The notes under the pieces were generated by a model. That model saw nothing but the letters and a program-made list of their open reading frames with translations. It did no database searches and had not been told where the DNA came from. From positions 17,592,822 through 17,656,821 of the forward strand of contig CAIIXF020000008.1 in the NCBI GenBank assembly GCA_903813345.2: a stretch of DNA of 64,000 nucleotides. Direction: 5' to 3'. A program made the translations under genes and the position numbers. Positions 31,701-41,366 of the stretch are shown piece after piece. Origin of the DNA: Owenia fusiformis. Its lineage: Eukaryota; Annelida; Polychaeta; Sabellida; Oweniidae. Within the stretch, counting starts at the first letter, position 1. Each line of letters opens with the position of its first letter.

Positions 31701-32669
31701 CTCCTCTGATAATTCCTTTGAAGCCTCTTTAATCATAACTTCAACATGGGCTGTCTCCGTTTTAGCCCCACCTAATAGATTGTCATTTTCAAATTTTTCT
31801 CCTTCATTATGGTATACTTTACCACTTTCACTTGTACAGTTAGACACATCATCACGTTTGTACTGAACTCTCTCCAAGTCTATAGGGTATGTGTTGTTTA
31901 TCTCTGGCATCGACTCAGGTGTCTCAAGGACGTCTCCTTGAGAAACTATAGAAGCCACTGCCATGACAGTTCCCTTGTATAGTCTTCTCTTCTCTCCAAT
32001 GTTCAGTACACGAAGTGGAACTCTATTTAAATCCAATTTGCTGGCCAGCAATATACGAGATATGAGTAAACCCTCTGTATTGTTACTCATCTTCTGTTCC
32101 ACCAGAAATTCCTCATCCCCATAATTTTTCTCATGACATACTACCCTGGCTGGTACTATACACTCAGACCAACCAGGTATGTCAGTATCTGCACTCATGC
32201 AGACGTCAAAAGTATCCTCAGGGTAGCACTTGATCAGAGTGTCCCGGATCATCAAAGTATCATCTTCCATATTTAACTTACATTTTTCTCTTCGTAAAAA
32301 ATCAGTTCCCAAAATGGCTTCAACAGTGGTGTCTGCAACAAGAAATGGCTGCTCCACTATTACATCTGGCATAATGGTCATTGTAGTTTCAATTTTCCCT
32401 AGTGGTTTCACTAATTCACCATTCGCCATTCGAAGGAGGTCTTCTTGCTCAAGCAATCGAGGTTTCAGAGCTGGGTTAAGCTGATTATATGTATTTGTCG
32501 ACATGATGCTCGCCACAGAACCTGTATCGATCAAACACTTTACTGGTGTTTGATTTATATCAACATGAATATTTAAACCGTCTTTATTGTCCTTATTTAC
32601 ACAGTTTTGAGGGCCTATTACGAACGCTGATGTTGGCCCTCTCAGATCAGCGCCCTTTAGTTTTCCCAC
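28776..32669 (-). CDS. pol: Pol polyprotein: protease, reverse transcriptase, RNase H, integrase
   Basis: It is open for 1297 codons. Counting from the GTG-type first codon: retropepsin with DTG at 48-50 and ILGTD at 119-123; RT about 365-545 with LPFGLMNAP and YLDD at 516-519; RNase H with D663/D665, E706 and D731 in ILDTDAS, RRELLAV and RTDHS; integrase with an H925-H932-C962-C965 zinc domain, then a DDE core at D994 (ISLDIVGP), D1054 (IHSDRGTQF) and E1090. The order RT-RNase H-IN is Ty3/gypsy type. It has no ATG start and lies in the -1 frame relative to gag with a 13-nt overlap, so frameshifting at the gag end is expected. All catalytic residues are present and no stop interrupts it. Confidence 0.96.
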   Translation of the reverse strand: MGKLKGADLRGPTSAFVIGPQNCVNKDNKDGLNIHVDINQTPVKCLIDTGSVASIMSTNTYNQLNPALKPRLLEQEDLLRMANGELVKPLGKIETTMTIMPDVIVEQPFLVADTTVEAILGTDFLRREKCKLNMEDDTLMIRDTLIKCYPEDTFDVCMSADTDIPGWSECIVPARVVCHEKNYGDEEFLVEQKMSNNTEGLLISRILLASKLDLNRVPLRVLNIGEKRRLYKGTVMAVASIVSQGDVLETPESMPEINNTYPIDLERVQYKRDDVSNCTSESGKVYHNEGEKFENDNLLGGAKTETAHVEVMIKEASKELSEEEIEKLRKLLVEFSSTFSKSKNDIGYTQIVQHTINTGNATPIKQSPRRLPLAKREEAHKEVDRMLEAGVIQPSQSAWSSPIVLVRKKDGSTRFCVDYRKLNQVTIADSFPLPRIDDSLDVLGGAKMFSSLDLSSGYWQVALHPDDIPKTAFSVPGRGLLEFKVLPFGLMNAPGLFERLMETILARNLWQICLVYLDDIIVFGNDFDQHLDNLRTVFTAMKEAGLKLSPKKCHLCQSSCKFLGHIVSSDGIQTDPVKTDAVKNWRRPRSKKEVRSFLGLASYYRRFVKGFANIARPLHKLTGDGATFIWDADCDKAFNELKEKLATTCVLSYPIVGAQYILDTDASGWAIGAVLSQKHNDVETVIAYYSTALNRSEQNYCATRRELLAVVKSVKHFHHYLFGADFKIRTDHSALQWLFNFKQPEGQLARWLETLGMYKYTVEHRSGIKHGNADSLSRRPCPDKCSHCERKELAEKLSKERNVSHDVMVLTRAQKKRLEPKTSTEDDKVNFSWPSPLNTDQIRQYQLQDQVLAKIINWKEIDKRPEWHEISGLSPEIKSYVSQWNRLLLIEGVLYRRWIVLNTSTTKWQLVVPKGMRLMIMKYLHDSPAGGHYAADKTLQQARGRFYWYGYRRDIENWVKTCDSCQRRKRPHQTPKAPLKLYNVGAPLERISLDIVGPFPRTVRRNKYVLSISDHFTRFAIAVPMKDMEAETVARVLVDNFLSIFGIPLLIHSDRGTQFTSKLFASLCDILGIDHTMSTPYHSQGSGLIERLHLTFESILSKTIAKNQSDWDLHLPLTMMAYRNAIHRSTGFSPNELLFGRELRMPIDLLIGRCPETVTSKSLNTYVADLVEHMHLVHELTRDTLDVSSKVWKQQYDHHGIHKNEYELVLLYTPRIKDGCATKLTCFWDGPYLIIDKLSDLVFRIKKVKGSKEHVVNHNRLKPYFDRCLSDDSCTVKTDTVKLEIDEQTDCCKSESE

Positions 32670-34384
32670 GACTCCCTCTGGACTTTTGGTGTACTCTGTC
32701 CTTTTGGGGTATTCGTACAGCTATATGATATATGCCCTTGTTCTCCACATCTGAAGCAGGTCAAATTGTCTACTCTTCTCGATGATTGTGGCTCTCGCAT
32801 TTTGGCAAAAGAAACTGCTGGTCTAGTTTGTTGATCTCGCTTATTATACCTTTGATTCTCAAAGCGATTGCGATTCAGCCCATCAGATCTGTGTTGTCCT
32901 TGATTCCGAAATTTTGGGGAATACCTCTGTCCGAACCTAGGGAACCTCTGATTATCATCCTGAGATCCTCTATCGTATCTCGGAATATCAAGCTGATCCA
33001 ACTTATCCAACTTGTTCAACTTTTTCAAAAGTTTTTCAATCGATTCACTCCATGAGGGAGACCTAGTTCGCTGTTGATGCTGGGCAGGACTGCTTAGTGG
33101 TGGAGAAGCTGACCGGTGACGTATGTCCTTATCCTCAGTCGAAATTGCTTGAAATCGAACATTCAAGCTAGAATTTGTCTCTGTTTGTTTGTAGCTTTCA
33201 AATTCCAGGGCCAATCGTATGGCTTCCTCAAGTGATTTAGGCCTGGATTGTCGCACACCCCAACGGATCTCTCGATCTGGCAAAGCAGCAAGAAAATTGT
33301 CCATAGACATTCGATCACCTGTTTTGGCAGAACAATCTGGCCATGCTAGATGTGTCAAACGCTTGATTGAGGATCCTAGTTCTGACAAACTTTCATTGGG
33401 TTTTCTGCATCTGCCACGCAACTCAGCTTTGTAGATCTCTATTTGGTTTGCTGGCTCGAATCTCTCCTGGAGAGCGAGAGTCATTTTATCGTAATTATGC
33501 CTGTCCCTATTCTTCAGATCAGTGAGAATAGCCAATGCTGGACCCCTCAATGCCGTTGCCAACTCCAGGGCTTTTGTCTCATCGTTCCACCCATTGATTT
33601 CTGCTATCATGTCAAAGTGAATTTTGTAGTCTCTCCAGCTTGACTTTCCATCAAAAAATGCTGCCTTTTTGTATCTTTTGTTGTTTCCATCAGCTCCAGA
33701 ATCATTCAAATTACGAATTCCATTTAAATCACCTCTTAGTGATGAAGACTTCAAAACGTCACAATCCAGTCGCTTTCTTTGTTCAGGCAGATCATACAGT
33801 GTCTTTCGTCTCGGCCTAAATTCCTTATCAAGCTCACCAATCCCAGTTTCAACATCAGTTTCTGAATCATTATTCAGATCACTATCATCTGAAGAAGAGT
33901 CACTCATTGTGAAATGCAGCGATTTCTTCACAGATCCAAATGGATACGAGACCTTACTAAGGGTCTTAAGTCGATGATCTGGTTGATTGTCATGTATAGA
34001 AGACTTCATTTTGTCATTTTCCTCGCACAATACAGCATTCTCCTCAGTCAGACGCCTTATATTAGCTTCCTGTGCACGTTCAATTTGACACACTCTGTCC
34101 TCAAACTGAGATCGAATTCTTTCCTGTTCCTTTAATAAAAAATCATTTTTGTCCACTAGTTCACTCAGCCTGTATTGTAGCTCATGTTCTCGATCCAATA
34201 AACTGGTTATCTGCTTCTGTTGACTAACTATTTGTTTATCTACTTGTGGATCCCCTGATCTACTCGGTCCATTTCCATCATCCTTTACAAGTTCATCCAA
34301 TGTCTTTGATAAAGTGTCCAATGAAGTCACATCATCCTTATAAGCTGATCTTTGATCAGTTGATTTGGGGATCAATTTATCCAT
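32657..34384 (-). CDS. gag: Gag polyprotein with CCHC zinc knuckle
   Basis: The ATG at 34384 opens 575 codons. A long Glu/Gln/Leu/Arg-rich coiled coil (about residues 47-128) is followed by an acidic Ser/Asp stretch, a retrotransposon gag/capsid-like region (about 235-400, with AFFDGKSSWRDYKIHFDMI), a basic Arg/Asn/Gln-rich region and one CCHC knuckle C543-F-R-C...H...C556. The stop overlaps pol. The sequence GGGAAAAC lies just before the gag stop, in the overlap; it is not a textbook slippery heptamer in the gag frame. Gag forms the particle and packages RNA in this family. Confidence 0.93.
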   Translation of the reverse strand: MDKLIPKSTDQRSAYKDDVTSLDTLSKTLDELVKDDGNGPSRSGDPQVDKQIVSQQKQITSLLDREHELQYRLSELVDKNDFLLKEQERIRSQFEDRVCQIERAQEANIRRLTEENAVLCEENDKMKSSIHDNQPDHRLKTLSKVSYPFGSVKKSLHFTMSDSSSDDSDLNNDSETDVETGIGELDKEFRPRRKTLYDLPEQRKRLDCDVLKSSSLRGDLNGIRNLNDSGADGNNKRYKKAAFFDGKSSWRDYKIHFDMIAEINGWNDETKALELATALRGPALAILTDLKNRDRHNYDKMTLALQERFEPANQIEIYKAELRGRCRKPNESLSELGSSIKRLTHLAWPDCSAKTGDRMSMDNFLAALPDREIRWGVRQSRPKSLEEAIRLALEFESYKQTETNSSLNVRFQAISTEDKDIRHRSASPPLSSPAQHQQRTRSPSWSESIEKLLKKLNKLDKLDQLDIPRYDRGSQDDNQRFPRFGQRYSPKFRNQGQHRSDGLNRNRFENQRYNKRDQQTRPAVSFAKMREPQSSRRVDNLTCFRCGEQGHISYSCTNTPKGQSTPKVQRESWEN

Positions 34385-35320
34385 GTTGAAAATTTAATTT
34401 CCTTAATATACAATTAAATGTTCTTTAGTTATTTCTCTGTCCACTGAGTTTCTTTTAATTCTTTTTTCTAGCTTCCCAAAAAAATTCCCGGAAAATAGTT
34501 AGGGTTGGCAGGTATAACCAAGTTTTTGAACAACACGATCTCTCAAATCTGTTTGTTGACACATATAAAAAGTCTAATCTGGTCACTATGGCTTTTCAAA
34601 ATTACTTTTTGAATGTTATTCCTGAACTAGTTCATTTAATTTATGATTTTATAATGATGTCATGTTAACTTTTTAAGCCAGAGAGTATAACTGTTTCTAA
34701 GACAGTTTCATACTACGTAATTAAATATTTTTGTTATTGTTCCAAGATGAAGGATAATGTCCAACATCAACAATGTCCATATAATTCAACTTCAATCTCA
34801 AATCAGTGTTTATCATAGAATGATAAGGTTAGAAGTAACTATGGTGGGCCAGGTGCATTGTCAAGACAAGAAAATGCATTGTCAATTTTTTTATTATCAA
34901 TACTTCTTGATCCGAAACATCATAATGTCCAAATGATTTCTCACAAAAATATTTAAATCTTATTTAATGTTCTGTAGTTTTATGAAAATCCAATATAAAG
35001 TATATTTTTCTCATACTTTTTAAAGTAAATGTTATATAAATTTTATGTTTAATATAACTGTCAATACTTCAGATAAATGTTACTTATATTTAAATAAGCC
35101 ATCAATGTAAATCAATAACTGACTTACCATTCAACAGTTCAGCATATTTATCGATCCAAAGTTTCTATGTTCTTTCCTTAAGAAATTATATCAACAAAAT
35201 ATCGCCAAATATGTCCAAGTTTTTTTAAAGTTTTTCTTGAATCCAATAAATATTCCTCAATGTTAAAATGTTTTAATTTTCATATAAGTTCCTATAGTTC
35301 TTCAATGACATGAGTTCATA
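34385..35320 (-). other. Retroviral 5' leader
   Basis: About 0.94 kb between the PBS and the gag ATG, AT-rich. It contains the splice donor at 35127 and several short upstream frames. Packaging signals would be expected here but cannot be read by eye. Confidence 0.6.
35122..35130 (-). promoter_or_regulatory. Leader splice donor abutting an ATG
   Basis: The minus strand reads ATG immediately followed by the consensus donor GTAAGT (ATG 35130-35128, GT at 35127-35126), about 210 nt after the LTR. Unspliced, the ATG opens only a short frame. Spliced to the acceptor before the bZIP frame, it supplies an in-frame start. The zinc-finger exon also begins in frame with it. Confidence 0.55.
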
Positions 35321-35321
35321 T

Positions 35322-35339
35322 CAAACCGCCTTGCCACCA
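35322..35339 (-). promoter_or_regulatory. Primer binding site
   Basis: One base after the 5' LTR's CA end, the minus strand reads TGGTGGCAAGGCGGTTTG. TGG is the complement of a tRNA CCA end and the position is right. I cannot name the tRNA without a search. Confidence 0.7.
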
Positions 35340-35340
35340 A

Positions 35341-35406
35341 TGTCCGTCTTGACCCTTCTCTATTATATTACGAAACTTCCTCAACATAAGCCTAAATTAT
35401 TTTATT
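35341..35406 (-). repeat. 5' LTR, inner fragment (66 bp)
   Basis: Identical by eye to 22815-22880 of the 3' LTR (tgtccgtcttgacccttctc...). It is cut at the AATAAA signal by the insert that starts at 35407. Confidence 0.92.
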
Positions 35407-37109
35407 AGACTCCAGATGAAAATCTGGAGTCTATTGCTTTTGCCAGTTTTCTTTATTATTAGACTCCAGATGAAATCTGGAGTCTATTGTTTTCGTCAGT
35501 TTTCTTATTCTTCTTCTTATTATTATTATTCTTTTTATTCTTATTCTAACCCAGTTTTCTCAATAACCATAAGGTTTTCCGTAAAGTCAGTCATTTGGTC
35601 AATTTAGGTCCAGAATCTAGTTCCTCGGAAATTGGGTCAAATTTTTATCTAGGTCAAAGGTCAAGAACTAGGTCAAATCCAGTACTTTGTCACTTTTTTC
35701 GATTTTCTCGGTCGTCCTTCAATATTTTTGATCCGGGTTTTTTTCATTGTGTTCCTTATAAAAAAGTAGGAAACCTAGGGTCGATTTACTTTTTTGATAT
35801 CTCAAACCGATTTCGAGATATCAGTGTCCGAAAACGAGGTCCAAAAAAAAGTTCTTCGAATCAAATGTCCAGGATATTGGTCTTATAGAAAATTTTCTCA
35901 GGATTCCGAATCTGAAAACCAAATTCGAATCAGACTTCCGGTTCGGAAGTTATGGCGTTTTGAAAGCTCAAAAATCGCTAAATTTGGTGCCCATGTTAAG
36001 TCAATGGGAAAAAAGATTTTTTTGAGGTGAAAAATACGAAATATAGACTGAGTTCAGCTAAATATAATGAAAGCTTTTAAAAGAATGGGACCTCAAAAGA
36101 CATCTAGCTTCAAAATTTGGACACCAAAATGCCTAGGTCAAAATCTAGGTCAAATTCAAAGTTTTTCCTTATTTTTGCTATTCTGACACTACAGATTAAT
36201 TATATTCTTCGAAATTTTGTATACATGTAGCCAAGAGTGCGCTAATAGTGTTAGCCTTTTGCCGTCAGAAAGTATTTTGCCCCATATTTGAGATATGGTG
36301 TCCGAAAAGTAGGTCAAAATAAAAAATTCTTCAAATTTAATGTGTGTGTTATGAACTAAGTATAGAATTTTCTCAGGAATCCGAATCTGCAAACCAAATT
36401 TCAATCCGACTTCCGGTTCGGAAGTTATGACATTTTGAAAGCTCAAAAATCACTAAATTTGGTGCCCCGTGTTATGTCAATGGGAAAAAATATTTTCTTG
36501 AAGTGTAAAATACGAGATATAGACTAAGTACAGCTTAAAATAATGAAAGCCTATGAAAGAAGTTAACCTCGAAGGCCACCTAACTTCAAAATTTGGACAC
36601 CAAAATCCCTAGGTCAAAATCTAGGTCAAATTCATAGTTTATCCTTATTTTTGCGATTCTGACACTACACTTTAATTATATTCCTCGAAATTGTGTATAC
36701 ATGTAGCCAAGAGTGTGCTAATAGCATTAGCCCTTTGCCGTCAGAAAGTATTTTGACCCACTTTTGAGATATGGTGTTCGAAAAGTAGGTCAAAATAAAA
36801 AGTTCTCCAAATTTAACATTTGAGTTATGAATTAAGAATAGAATTTTCTCAGAAATCCGAATCTGCAAACCAAATTTCAATCCGACTTCCGGTTCCGAAG
36901 TTATGACGTGTCCGAAAAGTAGGTCAAAATAAAATTCGCCAAATTTAACGTATGAGTTATGAATTAGGGGTACAATTTTGTCAAGAATCCGAATCTTTAA
37001 ATCAAATTTCGATCCGACTCCCGGTTCGGAAGTTATGGCGTTTTGAAATTTCAAGAAAAATCGATCTGATGGTATCCTGATAGAAAGTCCAGAGTAGAGA
37101 AGAAAATAT

Positions 37110-37310
37110 TGAAAAATGCATCCATCCTTCCTTTCTGATCCTATCCTATCCTTCCTATCTACCCTTGCTTTGTATCCTCTCCTTCCTATTCTATCCCTTC
37201 TTCCTATTCTATTCTATCCTTTCCTATTCTATCCTATCGTTCCTTCCTATTCTATCCTATCCTTCCTTCCTTTTTCATCCATCCATCCATCCATCCTTCT
37301 TTTTCTTGAT
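37110..37310 (+). repeat. tcctatcc-type microsatellite
   Basis: Irregular repeats of ttcctattctatcctatcc ending in a (catc)n run. The same tract recurs at 45320-45520 (duplicate), and diverged tracts lie at about 46812-47010 and 48238-48420. The open frame across it is a repeat by-product. Confidence 0.85.
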
Positions 37311-39139
37311 GACTTAGCTTATTTTGGATGACTTGACTTATTCTGGATGACTCGGCTAAAAAAAAGTCTAGATCTGGAGTCTGAAATTGAACTCGTTCAA
37401 TTTCCAAAATCTAGTTATTATTATTATTCTTCTTCTTCTTCCTCCTTCCCAGATTTCTCACCAACTAGAAGAGCTTACTTTAAGCTGCTTACATGATTAA
37501 CTAGGGAATGTATCTGGCTTTCTGGGAAATTAGGTCAAATTTTTATCTAGGTCAAAGGTCAAGAACTAGGTCAAATCCAGTACTTTGTCACTTTTTCCCA
37601 TTATCTCGGTCGTCCTTCAATATTTTTGATCCTGGTTTTTTTCATTGTGTTCCTCATAAAAAAGTAGAAAACCTAGGGTCGATTTAGTTTTTTGGTATCT
37701 CAAACCGATTTCGAGATATCAGTGTCCGAAAACGAGGTCCAAAAAAAAAACCAAATTTCGATCTGACTTCCGGTTCAGAAGTTATGGCGTTTTGAAAATT
37801 CAAAAATCGCTAAATTTGGTGCCCCATGTTAATTCAATGGGAAAAAATATTTTTTTGAAGTGTAAAATACGAGATATAGACTAAGCACAGCTAAACATAA
37901 TGGAAGCCCATAAAAGAAAGGGACCACAAGACCTTCTTTTCATAAAAATTTGGACACCAAAATGCCTAGGTCAAAATCTAGGTCAAATTCAAAGTTTTTC
38001 CTTATTTTTGCGATTCTGACACTACAGATTAATTATATTCTTCGAAAATTTGTGTACATGTAGCCAAGAGTGTGCTAATAGTGTTAGCCTTTTGCCGTCA
38101 GGAAGTATTTTGACCCACTTTTGAGATATGGTGTCCGAAAAGTAGGTCAAACTAAAAAGTTCTCCAAATTTAACGTATGAGTTATGAATTAAGGGTAGAA
38201 TTTTCTCAGGAATCCAAATCTGCAAACCAAATTTCAATCCGGCTTTTGGTTTGGAATTTATGTCGTTTTGATAGCTCAAAAATCGCTAAATTTGGTGCCC
38301 CATGTTATGGCAATGGGAAAAAAGATTTTTTTGAAGTGTAAAATACAAGATATAGACTGAGTACAGCTTAATTTAATGAAAGCCTATTAAAGAAGGGGAC
38401 CTCGAAGACTACTTAGCTCCAAAATTTGGACACCAAAATGCCTAGGTCAAAATCTAGGTCAAATTTATAGTTTTCCCTTATTTTTGCGATTCTGACACTA
38501 TATTTAAATGATTTGCTTTAAAATTTTGTATACAGGTAGCAAAGAGTATGCTATAGTGTTAGCGTTTTGCCGTCAGAAAGTATTTTGACCCACTTTTGAG
38601 ATATGGTGTCCAAAAAGTAGGCCAAAGTAAAAAGTTTTCCAAAATTAACGTATGAGTTATGAATTAAGGGTAGAATTTTCTCAGAAATCTAGATCTGCAA
38701 ACCAAATTTCGATCCGACTACTTGTTCTGAAGTTATGGCGTTTTGAGATTTCAAAAATCGCTAAATTTGGTGCCCCATGTTAAATCAATGGGACCGAATA
38801 ATTTTTTGAAGTGTAAAAATACGAGATATAGAATGAGTACAGCTAAACATAATGAAAGCCCATAGAAGAAGGGGACCTCAAAAGCTACTTTCCTTCAAAG
38901 TTTGGACACCAAAATACCTAGTTTAAAAAATCTAGGTCAAATTCATAGTTTTTTCTTATTTTGCGATTCTGACACTACACTTCAATGATATTCTCCGAAA
39001 TTTTGTATACTTGTAGCAAAAATTGCAATCCGACCCCAGGTTTAGATTCTACGCCATTTTGAAGTTTGAAATTCGCACTTGCCAGTATTCACGATGCAGA
39101 TTGATCAAATATACTTTCAAAAATTCCTGCATACCCTAC

Positions 39140-39355
39140 TTTACCTCTCTACCTACTCAGCTACTTATTTGACTACTTACTCAATTACTTAATTAGTTAT
39201 TACTTCCTTAGCAACTTACTCAGGTACTTACTCAGCTACTTACTCAGCTACCTACTCAGCTTTTTACTCAGTTACTTACTCAGCTACTTACTCAACTACT
39301 ACTAAGGTACTTACTCAGCTAATTACTCAGTTACTTACTCAGCTCTTTACTGATC
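39140..39355 (+). repeat. ttactcagctac 12-bp minisatellite
   Basis: About 15 imperfect copies of a 12-bp word; the duplicate lies at 50256-50471. Confidence 0.85.
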
Positions 39356-39413
39356 TATCTAGGTCAAATAAATCTGGAGTCTTAAATTGAACTTGTTCAA
39401 TTTCACAAATCTA

Positions 39414-40040
39414 GTTCTCTTTCCTTCTTTATTATTTCAGTCTAAAATTCTTATTTTCAATTTTCTATAATTTCACAATTTCTCTTTAATATTTTATAAC
39501 CACTTCATGACTTCATTCTTCAATAGTTTTTCTAAAATTCTGTTAAATCACCTTTTCCCTTTCTATTTATATAGTTCTAAATCTCAGCACATTGTAGAAT
39601 CCTCCATCTCAGAATTGAACAATATCCTCCTCGGATTATTCTTTTTGGTGAGGCAAATTCTGTCAGAAATTCTACTTTCTTCTGAGATGGAAGATTCTAA
39701 CTTTTCTTCCATAAACAAACACCACAGGAGGTCTGTCCCCAGTCATGGAGATGTCCCAATGCCATACTACTCTGTGTTAAATTGTTTACAAATTGTGCAT
39801 TGGAACACCTCCTTCGGCTGGCTGAGCTGTTGAAGCCGTCAGACTATCATAACTTTCCAGAAAGACACTTCATGATATTGATGTTTACATTACAGAGGCA
39901 AAAACGCCAAAACCATCTCGCTTCAGAAAATACTATGAACATACAAACAACTTTAGGGCAAGTTAATCTTCAAAGTTTAGTTGATTGAATAACAAATGTC
40001 TTTCTGGAGGTTAAATTGTCTTTAAGCATTTTCACTCACA
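39414..40040 (-). repeat. 5' LTR, outer fragment (627 bp)
   Basis: It matches 22881-23503 and ends tttcactcaca (minus-strand start TGTGAGTG). TAAG (40041-40044) follows as the right target duplication. A further copy at 50530-51156 is part of the segmental duplication. Confidence 0.93.
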
Positions 40041-41366
40041 TAAGCTATAACCACCTTAGAGCATTCTGATACTCATAGCATCTTTCTGTTTCACCTGAAA
40101 CATCTCAGGGCTGAGAAGAAATGAGTTATGATGGTTTATCATGATGACCTTAGAGTGGCAGATGAGATAATTCATTGACATAGAATAAACTGATATACTT
40201 ATGATATGATAAAATACGAACAATCCAAGGTGACAGCCTTATATCAGCTGCATTATGCGCTGGAGTTGTTCCAAACATTCTACATCCTTATTAGGCTTGT
40301 TTCTAATCAAGTTGGTTTAATCATATGACATTTTGACTTATGTAAATATTTCCAAAGAAATATAATAAGAATTCAGAACGTTACAAAAAAGACAGAAGCT
40401 AAAATGTCAATGGAAATCTCCATATAATACCTTGTAACTCATTAGGGATTACTAAAAAATGCTTTAAATGCCATATTAGATATAGTATTTTCTTGAGGAT
40501 TCCTGAACAACACCTCTGCTATTTAATTTTGAATGAATTTCTTGAACAAAACTTGAGCTGCTGATATACAAGATGTGGATAAAATATACTTGTACTGGAT
40601 GAGCGTGGTGTAAAAGTGGTTTTGAAAAGTTTCTCTTCATATAGGTTATTTGTGGTTTATTATTATACATTGATTCTGAAATCATTGGTGTCTAGTTTTT
40701 CAGCATTTTGGAAATATTCAGATTTATACCCCCCTGGTGTAATTTTAAGAGGGGTACTTGGAAAGCCATATATCATTCCTAGAATATAGAACCAATCATC
40801 TTGATTTTTCCAGGTAATCATGTACTTATCATGTCCTACCATTATGACAAGTTTCATTAAAGTTGATCAACTGGTTGCTATAGAAATGGAGATCATATGT
40901 TAAAAAGTACACATTTTCGTCAAAATGTAAGATACCCCATGAGACAAAACACATATTATTTTTCATGAAAATGGAAGGAATCACCATGAAACCATTTTAG
41001 AAAACTTATTCAAAGTATATTTGATAATATTAAATCAACTGCTGTTTTATCTTATTCACACAGTGGAATCTATTGCTGATGATTATATGGCAATGCAAGT
41101 AAATATAGAAAGGGGATGTGGCACTTTTCCAAAGAATTCTTTATTTGTGTTCAACTTTTTGAAGAAAATAAGTAACCATTTGTCCTGAAATTAACAGATA
41201 TTATTCACATCAATATGTTTGACTATCATGAAAAAATTTCATCAGTGTTGGATAACTGATTACTATGGTAAACAGATTTATACCCCATTGGTATGATTTT
41301 AAGGGGGGTACAATGAAAGCCATCTATAATTCCTAGAATGTACAGCCATTCATCTTGATATTTACA
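40041..41366 (+). repeat. Right flank of the retrovirus (duplicated sequence)
   Basis: TAAG then ctataaccaccttagagcat... About 40045-40610 matches 55556-56090, the continuation of the empty-site paralogue. The whole stretch recurs at 51157-52482. Diverged versions of the 159-bp satellite word (ggtaatcat.tacttatcat) appear from about 40814. No gene is seen; the small minus-strand frames are not supported. Confidence 0.8.

Larger units (their letters stand above)
35407..39413 (+). mobile_element. 4.0-kb insert in the 5' LTR: agactccagat family, two copies
   Basis: Two units (about 35407-37415 and 37416-39413) begin near agactccagatgaaatctgg, contain ggtcaaaggtcaagaactag and ctaggtcaaaatctaggtca, and end gaaattgaactcgttcaatt followed by tccaaaatctagtt. 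Microsatellite-like tracts lie within: (tcctatcctatcc)n at about 37110-37300 and (ttactcagctac)n at about 39140-39355. Related units occur at 45637-48540 and 48541-50529, and a remnant end near 59060-59107. No coding frame is credible; periodic frames reflect internal repeats. The element class is not assigned. Confidence 0.8.
22815..40040 (-). mobile_element. Complex Ty3/gypsy-type endogenous retrovirus (LTR-gag-pol-bZIP-sORF-env-zinc finger-LTR)
   Basis: It is bounded by TAAG duplications (22811-22814 and 40041-40044) and near-identical LTRs that start TG and end CA. In minus-strand order it contains: the 5' LTR (split by a foreign insert 35407-39413), PBS, splice donor, gag, pol in the -1 frame, a Maf-like bZIP frame, a 70-codon frame, env, a zinc-finger gene interrupted by one TGA, PPT and the 3' LTR. 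Without the insert it is about 13.2 kb, longer than a typical gypsy element. The few LTR differences and open gag, pol and env frames mark it as young. This copy is probably impaired by its split 5' LTR. The integrase/RT order and the F-type env point to an errantivirus-like Metaviridae lineage. Confidence 0.95.

Noticed and set aside
29708..32728. + strand open frames opposite pol and gag
   Set aside because: Shadows of the minus-strand gag and pol coding sequence.
37116..37331. Open frames over Ser/Leu/Pro-rich sequence here and at 45326 and 46804
   Set aside because: They are translations of tcctatcc microsatellite tracts.
36189..38279. Recurring minus-strand frames of 85-144 codons in the agactccagat family (also 44830-49395)
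   Set aside because: They share sequence because the repeat units do, but each is broken at different points and has no domain. I see no evidence of a real gene.
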